From assembly GCA_937873255.1 (NCBI GenBank), contig CALMVM010000616.1, forward strand, positions 1 to 13,865: a stretch of DNA of 13,865 nucleotides, given 5' to 3'. Numbering within the stretch: the first letter of the stretch is position 1; every line of letters begins with the position of its first letter. The position numbers and the translations under genes were made by a program. The notes beneath the pieces were generated by a model, which made no database searches, was not told where the DNA came from, and worked only from the letters and a program-made list of their open reading frames with translations. Origin of the DNA: an uncultured Verrucomicrobiota bacterium (GTDB taxonomy: Bacteria > Verrucomicrobiota > Verrucomicrobiia > Chthoniobacterales > SZAS-18). Below are positions 9,357 through 13,865 of this stretch, piece after piece.

Positions 9357-10262
9357 TCACATCCCGCCCGCAAACAACGCCACGCACCCGTCGCCGTCCG
9401 CGCCGGAGATCGTGCCCCGCGCCATCGTCGGCGTGTTGAAGACCATCACCGGGCGGCCGTGCCGGTCGACGCCGATGATCCCGCCGAAGCCGCCGCGCGC
9501 GGTCAATTTCTCACGGGCCGCCGCTTCCGCCGCCTCCGCGAGCGATTTGCCGCCGTGTTCCACGCGCGCGGCGATGTCGTGCGCCAGCACCGCGCGCAAA
9601 AAAAACTCGCCCTCGCCCGTGCACGAGAGCGCGCCGACGGCGTTGTCCGCGTACGTGCCCGCGCCGATGATCGGCGTGTCGCCCACTCGGCCGGCCAGCC
9701 GGACGTGCGTGCCGCCGGTGCTGGTCGCCGCCGCGACGTTGCCGGCCGCGTCGAGCGCCACCGCGCCGACCGTGCCCGACGGACGCGCGTTGGCACCATG
9801 ACCCTGCGCAGGGTCATGGTGCGCGGACGGCGCGAAATAATCGTCGTCCACGAACTCCAGCCCCGCTTCGCGCGCGAAGCGTTCGGCCCCCTCGGCGACC
9901 AGGAGGACGTGCGGGGTGCGTTCCATGACGGCGCGGGCCAGCCGGATCGTGTTCTTGAGGCGGTGGACGTGCGCCGCCGCGCCCGCCGCGCCGGTGCGTC
10001 CGTCCATGATCGCGGCGTCCAGGTCGAACCCGCCGTCCGCGTTCCGATAGGCTCCTTTTCCCGCGTCGAACTGCCCGCAATCCTCCAGCGCGCACACGGC
10101 GGCGGTGACAGCATCCACACTCGGGCCGCCGCGCCGCAAAACGTCGTGCCCCGCGCGCAACGCCGCCCGGAGCGCATCGCCCATCGCGCGTTGTTGGTCG
10201 GGGGGAAAAGCGTCGGGCCCGCGCGTGTCGGCCCCGCCGTGGATGACGAGAGAAATATTCAC
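9357..10262 (-). CDS. Isoaspartyl peptidase / L-asparaginase, Ntn-hydrolase (type 2)
   Basis: This is a 301-residue precursor of the plant-type asparaginase family, which is cleaved by itself into alpha and beta chains and hydrolyses isoaspartyl dipeptides and often asparagine. It starts MNISLVIHGGA (the conserved IHGGAG-like start), then SVDAVTAAVCALEDCGQFDAGKGA and LDAAIMDG. The nucleophile is Thr164 in SGTVGAVALD. The substrate-binding residues are Arg192 and Asp195 (GRVGD), followed by GAGTYADN and CTGEGE. No signal peptide is present, so it is cytoplasmic. The linker before Thr164 contains a 30-bp perfect DNA palindrome encoding a His/Gly/Ala-rich stretch. It is first in the four-gene minus-strand run. 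Confidence 0.93.
   Translation of the reverse strand: MNISLVIHGGADTRGPDAFPPDQQRAMGDALRAALRAGHDVLRRGGPSVDAVTAAVCALEDCGQFDAGKGAYRNADGGFDLDAAIMDGRTGAAGAAAHVHRLKNTIRLARAVMERTPHVLLVAEGAERFAREAGLEFVDDDYFAPSAHHDPAQGHGANARPSGTVGAVALDAAGNVAAATSTGGTHVRLAGRVGDTPIIGAGTYADNAVGALSCTGEGEFFLRAVLAHDIAARVEHGGKSLAEAAEAAAREKLTARGGFGGIIGVDRHGRPVMVFNTPTMARGTISGADGDGCVALFAGGM
9793..9822. repeat. 30-bp perfect palindrome inside the asparaginase coding sequence
   Basis: The half-site GCACCATGACCCTGC is followed directly by its exact reverse complement, with no spacer. It lies in frame and encodes about residues 147-157 (HHDPAQGHG in the middle), in the variable linker between the alpha and beta chains just ahead of Thr164. 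Its sequence differs from the hairpin repeats elsewhere in the window. Confidence 0.85.
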
Positions 10263-10324
10263 CGCCCGGACAGTGGCCGACGCGGTTTACTTTGTCCAAC
10301 GCGGGCGCTCGCCGCCAAGAATTG

Positions 10325-10345
10325 AAAACCTCGAGAAAACCTCGA
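10325..10345 (-). terminator. Weak candidate terminator after the PEP-CTERM gene
   Basis: On the minus strand, about 13 bases after the PEP-CTERM stop, TCGAG-GTTTT-CTCGA forms a 5-bp stem with a 5-base loop, followed by GGTTTT. The stem is short and the T-run has only four T's, so termination here is possible but not secure. Confidence 0.3.
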
Positions 10346-10357
10346 CCCGCCGATCGA

Positions 10358-11050
10358 TCAACGAACCAGCCGGCGGCGCGCCACGACCGCCATTGCCGCC
10401 ACGCCGACGCCGAGCATCCCCCAGGTCGAGGGTTCGGGCACGGCGTAGTTGATGGTCGCGTAGAACGCCGCGCCGCTGGGACCGCCGGTCGTATTGGCGT
10501 CCGCGAGCAGCAGCGTGTTGATTCCCGGCTGGAAGTACGCCGCGTTCGTCGTGGAAAAGCCGACGTTGCCGAACTGGGTCAGCACCGCAGGATCACCGCT
10601 GGAGAGCGAAGGCGTGATGGGATTCCCATTAATGAACACCCGACCCGCGTTGTCCACATTGCCTGTGCCGGTGAGCGAAATTCCGCTGAAGCCCGCCGGC
10701 AACGTGAACGTGATCCGAAAAAAGCCGTTCTGCTCGGGCGTGGGCGTGATGTTGATGACATGGGTGCCGGACGGCGAGTTCGGCGGCACGTCCGTGAATG
10801 TGCCGAAGCCGCCGACGGCCGCCAGCCCGAACGTCAGGCCCGAGGTGTTGCCCGCGTCGAGCAGTGCCAGTTGCGCGGGAGTGGTCGTGCCCTGCCCCAA
10901 CGGGGCGCAGAGCGTCGTGCCGTCGCTGGTCAGCGTGATGGTAGCCGCCCGCGCCACGCCGAGCACGCCGCCGATGGCGAGCCAGAACGAGCCGCAGCCG
11001 ATGAGGGTCTTGCGCCAAAAGGTCTTCGTTTTCATATTGTTGGACGCCAT
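10358..11050 (-). CDS. PEP-CTERM sorting domain protein
   Basis: This is a 230-residue exported protein. The N-terminal signal (about 1-35, LIGCGSFWLAIGGVLGVARA) precedes a Gly/Thr/Asn-rich, beta-type body of unknown function. The last 27 residues (204-230) form a textbook PEP-CTERM tail: VPEPSTW, a hydrophobic helix (GMLGVGVAAMAVVA), and the basic end RRRLVR. Such tails are recognised by exosortase, cut at the PEP motif, and usually destine the protein for the outer surface or extracellular matrix. An ATG five codons downstream (11035, MKTKTF) gives an equally good signal peptide and may be the real start. It is transcribed divergently from the LuxR-type regulator gene. No exosortase gene is in the window. 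Confidence 0.9.
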   Translation of the reverse strand: MASNNMKTKTFWRKTLIGCGSFWLAIGGVLGVARAATITLTSDGTTLCAPLGQGTTTPAQLALLDAGNTSGLTFGLAAVGGFGTFTDVPPNSPSGTHVINITPTPEQNGFFRITFTLPAGFSGISLTGTGNVDNAGRVFINGNPITPSLSSGDPAVLTQFGNVGFSTTNAAYFQPGINTLLLADANTTGGPSGAAFYATINYAVPEPSTWGMLGVGVAAMAVVARRRLVR

Positions 11051-11163
11051 TAAAGAGCCCCGGGCGGCAAGCTGTCATTACTCCGAACGCAGTAGTCCCC
11101 GGCGCGAAACACCGATTGCCGGCCGCCCGGAGCGTGTTTACTCTCAGGCATTAGCGGTTTGTC
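11051..11163. promoter_or_regulatory. Divergent intergenic region between PEP-CTERM and LuxR-type genes, with inverted repeat
   Basis: This 113-bp gap must hold the promoters for both outward-facing genes. It contains an inverted repeat, CCGGGCGGC at 11060-11068 and GCCGCCCGG at 11122-11130, whose arms are 53 bases apart. That layout could be a pair of operator sites or could be chance in GC-rich DNA. I could not place convincing -35/-10 boxes. Confidence 0.35.
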
Positions 11164-12228
11164 ATGATACGTTTACGACACGCAGAGTTGCACCGGCTCG
11201 CGGCCGCGGCGGGAGAACTGGCGCAGAAGCCGGAGGCGGAAGTGTCACCGTCGAATTTTCTGCTGCGCGCGGTGGCCCAACTCGTCCCGCTGGACCGCGT
11301 CAGCTACAACGAGGTGGACCGCATCGGCGGCCGACTGGTCACGGCGCACTCGTTCAACGAGGCCCCGAATCCGTCGCTCATCGAGGGGATGAACCGATTC
11401 ATCCACGAGCACCCGGGGTTCGCGCGGGCCGATCCGCTCGACCCCTGGCCCGCGCCGACGATGCTGAGCGATCATCTCAGCCAGCGGCAGTTCCGGCGGT
11501 TGGGCCTGTACCACGAACACTTCCGGCTCTACGGCATCCACTATCAACTGGGGGTGAATTTCGTGGTCAGCCCGGCGCGGCGCATCTCCTTCGGGTTGAA
11601 CCGGGCGACGCGCGATTTCAGCGAGGAAGACCGCCGGCTGCTCGGGCTGCTGCGCGAGCCGCTGGCGGCGGCCTGGCGGCGGGCGCGGGAGGACGCGGAA
11701 ATCGCCACGGCGCTGTCGTTGCGCGACGCCGCCCTGGACGGCGTCGGTGCGGTGATGCTGCTGAATCAAAACGGAGAGACGATCTATTGCAACGAACCGG
11801 CGAACCGACTGCTGGTGCGCTACGACGTCCATGCGTTGCTGTTGGCGCGGGTGCGCCAGCAACTGTTGGCCGGAGGGGACGGCGGAACCTGGCTCATCCG
11901 GGAACGGAGCGACGGCCGTTTGCTGGCGGCCCTCACCCGCGCACCGCGCGCCGGGGGATGGCACCTGCTGCGGTTGAAGGAACAACCAATCGCCCATTCG
12001 GCGCGTCCCCTGCAAGCCCTGGGCCTGGCCAGACGGGAAGCGGAAACCCTCTTCTGGCTGGCGCGCGGCAAGCGCAACGCGGAAATCGCCACGATCTGCG
12101 GGATGCACCCGACCACCGTGAGCACGCATCTGCGGGCGGTGTTCGCCAAGCTGGGCGTGGAAACGCGCACGGCCGCCGCCGCCATGGCCTGGGAAACGCT
12201 GGCGCAGGCGGCGGGCGGAGCGGATTGA
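11164..12228 (+). CDS. LuxR-family transcriptional regulator with GAF/PAS-like sensor region
   Basis: This 354-residue protein ends in a GerE/LuxR-type helix-turn-helix at about 286-345: LGLARREAETLFWLARGKRN, then AEIATICGMHPTTVSTHLRAVFAKLGV. Instead of a receiver domain, the N-terminal half (about 20-185) looks GAF-like (FLLRAVAQLVPLDRVSYNEVD; LGVNFVVSPARRISFGLNRA; FSEEDRRLLGLLREPL). A short PAS-like piece (about 195-240, GAVMLLNQNGETIYCNEPAN) lies between them. It is therefore a one-component sensor-regulator, not a two-component response regulator with phospho-Asp. The ligand is unknown. Divergence from the PEP-CTERM gene makes that gene, and its own promoter, likely targets, but this is inference. 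Its stop lies 2 bases from the end of the convergent GH130 gene. Confidence 0.85.
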   Translation: MIRLRHAELHRLAAAAGELAQKPEAEVSPSNFLLRAVAQLVPLDRVSYNEVDRIGGRLVTAHSFNEAPNPSLIEGMNRFIHEHPGFARADPLDPWPAPTMLSDHLSQRQFRRLGLYHEHFRLYGIHYQLGVNFVVSPARRISFGLNRATRDFSEEDRRLLGLLREPLAAAWRRAREDAEIATALSLRDAALDGVGAVMLLNQNGETIYCNEPANRLLVRYDVHALLLARVRQQLLAGGDGGTWLIRERSDGRLLAALTRAPRAGGWHLLRLKEQPIAHSARPLQALGLARREAETLFWLARGKRNAEIATICGMHPTTVSTHLRAVFAKLGVETRTAAAAMAWETLAQAAGGAD

Positions 12229-12230
12229 GT

Positions 12231-13697
12231 TCACGTCCCGCTTTTCAGCAGGCAGTCCAGCAACTCGTCGAGCGCCACGATGGCGATGCTCGACGCCGAA
12301 TCGCTCATCGCATAAGGCATCACCAGCTTGCCCGCGTGGACCAGCGCGCCGCAGGTGTAGACGACGTTGGGCACATAGCCCTCACGCTCGTTTTGATTCG
12401 GCGAAAGCAACGGCTCGGCCAGCCGGCCGATGACCTTGCCCGGATCATCGCGGTCGAGCAGGATCGCGCCGATGCAATACTTCCTCATCGCGCCCACGCC
12501 GTGCGTGAGCAGCAGCCAACCCGCTTCGGTCTCGATGGGCGAGCCGCAGTTGCCCAACTGCATGAACTCCCACGGGTACGTCGGGCGCAGCAGCGGCTGC
12601 ATGTCCTCCCAGAAATGCACGTTGTCCGAGGACATGATAAACAAATTCTCACCGTCCTGGCGCGAGATCATCGCGTAGCGCCCGTCGATCTTGCGCGGAA
12701 AGAGTGCCATGCCCTTGTTCTGCACGGCGCGGCCGTTGAGCGTGTTGACCTTGAAGTTGAGGAAATCCTTCGTTTCCAGAATCTGCGGCAGGATCACCTT
12801 GCCGTTGTAGGCCGTGTAGGTCGCGTAGTACGTTTTCTCGCCGTCGTCGTCGGTGAATTGCACGAAGCGCGCGTCCTCGATGCCGTTGCTCTCGTTGTCG
12901 CTGACGGGGAAAATGATGCGCTCGCTCAACGGCACCTTCGGGTTGAAGGCGACCTCGTAGTTGCTCCGGGCGAGCCAATGGATGCACTCCAGGGCGCGGG
13001 TTTCCTCGTGGGTCGGGCGTTGGCTGGCGCGGCGGCGGCGGGTGGCGATGGATTTGCCGAGTTGCTGCAAGGTGAAATCGTCGGGCAGCGGGTCGAGGAT
13101 CTCGTCGGTGACGCCGTTGCGGAAGCCCATCTCGTCGAGCTTGCGGCGGAAGAGTGGCTTCTCGAAGTTCGGGTCCGAGAGCACCTCGGGGGCGTTGACG
13201 AAACGGTTGGTCGGCTCGACCGAAATCGCGTTGTCCGCGCCGAATACGCCCTCGCGGAATTCGATGGAGGAGATGTGCCCCTCGCCCGTCGCGCGCAGGC
13301 TCATGACGAACCGCAGCGCCCCCGGCGGCAGGTTGCGCTGGTCGGGATGCGGGACGATGGAGGGGTTGAAGAGCGCGGCGCATTCGAGCGCGTATTCGCT
13401 GGTGAAATACGAGCCGATGAGCAGGCGGCGTTCGCGGTCGGGCGCACGGTCGGTCAGGCCGAGCGGGGCGACTTTTTTGTAATGGGTCTCGAAGAGGTTC
13501 TCCGTGCCGGTGTGCCGGCCGCCGAATTCCTCCATGACCGCGTGCAGCCGCTCGGTGACTTCCTGGCTGGAAAGCGACAGGACGCGGCCGATGACCTTGG
13601 TCACGCGCTGGTCGTTGCCGGGCAGGAAGGGCCGCAGGAGCACGCGCGTGCTGTCGGGCAAAAATTTGATGCCGGTGCGTTCGACGGTGGGTGTCAT
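12231..13697 (-). CDS. Glycoside hydrolase family 130 protein (beta-mannoside phosphorylase/hydrolase-type)
   Basis: This 488-residue protein has a five-bladed propeller of GH130 type, preceded by a long N-terminal helical extension (about 1-230). Key segments are NYEVAFNPKVPLSERIIFPV, SNGIEDARFVQF (Asp275 the likely catalytic acid), YYATYTAYNG, NKGMALFPRKIDGRYAMISR, QLGNCGSPIETEAGWLLLTH and a terminal EREGYVPNVVYTCG. Family members cleave beta-mannosidic bonds, most by phosphorolysis and some by hydrolysis; the subfamily and substrate cannot be read from the sequence by eye. No signal peptide is seen, so it is probably cytoplasmic and could process imported oligosaccharides. No ribosome-binding site is evident before the ATG. 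Convergent with the LuxR-type gene, with almost no intergenic space. Confidence 0.88.
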   Translation of the reverse strand: MTPTVERTGIKFLPDSTRVLLRPFLPGNDQRVTKVIGRVLSLSSQEVTERLHAVMEEFGGRHTGTENLFETHYKKVAPLGLTDRAPDRERRLLIGSYFTSEYALECAALFNPSIVPHPDQRNLPPGALRFVMSLRATGEGHISSIEFREGVFGADNAISVEPTNRFVNAPEVLSDPNFEKPLFRRKLDEMGFRNGVTDEILDPLPDDFTLQQLGKSIATRRRRASQRPTHEETRALECIHWLARSNYEVAFNPKVPLSERIIFPVSDNESNGIEDARFVQFTDDDGEKTYYATYTAYNGKVILPQILETKDFLNFKVNTLNGRAVQNKGMALFPRKIDGRYAMISRQDGENLFIMSSDNVHFWEDMQPLLRPTYPWEFMQLGNCGSPIETEAGWLLLTHGVGAMRKYCIGAILLDRDDPGKVIGRLAEPLLSPNQNEREGYVPNVVYTCGALVHAGKLVMPYAMSDSASSIAIVALDELLDCLLKSGT

Positions 13698-13818
13698 CAG
13701 GAGCGTTGGAAATGGAAAACGGGAGACCGGCGCGGGGTGGTTCGACCGCGCGTGAAGACAACCCGGCCGGCCCGCGCGGGCAAGCGTTTATTTGATTGGT
13801 GGCGCAGTTTGATCTGGG

Positions 13819-13865
13819 AGCCCCGGCAGGGGCGGAAGATTTTAGCCCACGGCGCGAGCCGTGGG
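13819..13865. repeat. Copy of dispersed two-hairpin repeat, reaching the window end
   Basis: Read on the minus strand this is an 8-bp stem, CCCACGGC/GCCGTGGG, around a 4-base loop, then the linker TAAAATCTTCC, then GCCCCTGCCGGGGCT. It aligns with 2096-2142. The first stem differs in sequence (CCCGGGGC/GCCCCGGG there) but stays fully paired, which means changes on both sides of the stem. It lies 122 bases upstream of the GH130 start codon and may continue past the window. Confidence 0.75.

Noticed and set aside
9261..10325. 354-codon plus-strand open frame opposite the asparaginase
   Set aside because: The minus strand carries the full Ntn-hydrolase motif set, and the plus-strand translation is Arg/Ala-rich without a family.
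11245..12234. 329-codon minus-strand open frame opposite the LuxR-type regulator
   Set aside because: The plus strand has a clear GerE-type helix-turn-helix; the antisense frame has no recognisable features.
13770..13781. Palindrome GCCCGCGCGGGC upstream of the GH130 gene as a terminator or operator
   Set aside because: A 12-bp GC-only palindrome is common by chance in such DNA, no T-run follows, and nothing else supports a function.

Overview
The window (about 13.9 kb, GC-rich) looks like chromosomal DNA from a Verrucomicrobiota bacterium, probably near Opitutae; this is inferred from gene style, not from a marker gene. The clues are a PEP-CTERM (exosortase) surface protein, a lectin/fibronectin surface protein with the DxDGDG...EYALGTDP-type C-terminus common in that phylum, carbohydrate-active enzymes, an integrase N-terminal fragment of a type I associate with these genomes, and GC-rich hairpin repeats containing GCCCCTGCCGGGGC.

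Layout. 1-1976 (+): the 3' part of a large secreted L-type-lectin/fn3/Calx-beta-like protein. 1977-2581: no intact gene; it holds a 141-bp repeat element with outer inverted repeats and a decayed integrase 5' fragment. 2582-4819 (+): a secreted putative glycosidase with clan GH-D-like (GH36/raffinose-synthase-like) motifs. 4978-5175: a second integrase 5' fragment, cut by an IS630-family element (5176-6156) whose transposase is frameshifted several times. A third, small piece of the hairpin repeat abuts the IS on its right. 10262-6233 (-): a compact four-gene run of isoaspartyl peptidase/asparaginase, DUF3455 protein, a 106-aa two-TM protein and a secreted prolyl oligopeptidase. 11050-10358 (-): a PEP-CTERM protein, divergent from a LuxR-type regulator (11164-12228, +). 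13697-12231 (-): a GH130-family glycosidase/phosphorylase, convergent with the regulator. 13819-13865: another copy of the hairpin repeat at the window edge.

Functional reading. The minus-strand run combines an isoaspartyl/asparagine-type hydrolase with an exported prolyl oligopeptidase, which suggests peptide turnover. The two glycosidases and the lectin protein suggest use or binding of external polysaccharides. The 2.0-6.2 kb stretch is a small genomic scar (integrase fragments, IS, hairpin repeats) around the glycosidase, so that gene may have been acquired or moved. I found no CRISPR array, tRNA, rRNA, or clear defence or secondary-metabolite system. The less familiar items are the glycosidase, the covarying hairpin repeat family, a 30-bp perfect palindrome inside the asparaginase linker, and the small coupled membrane protein.
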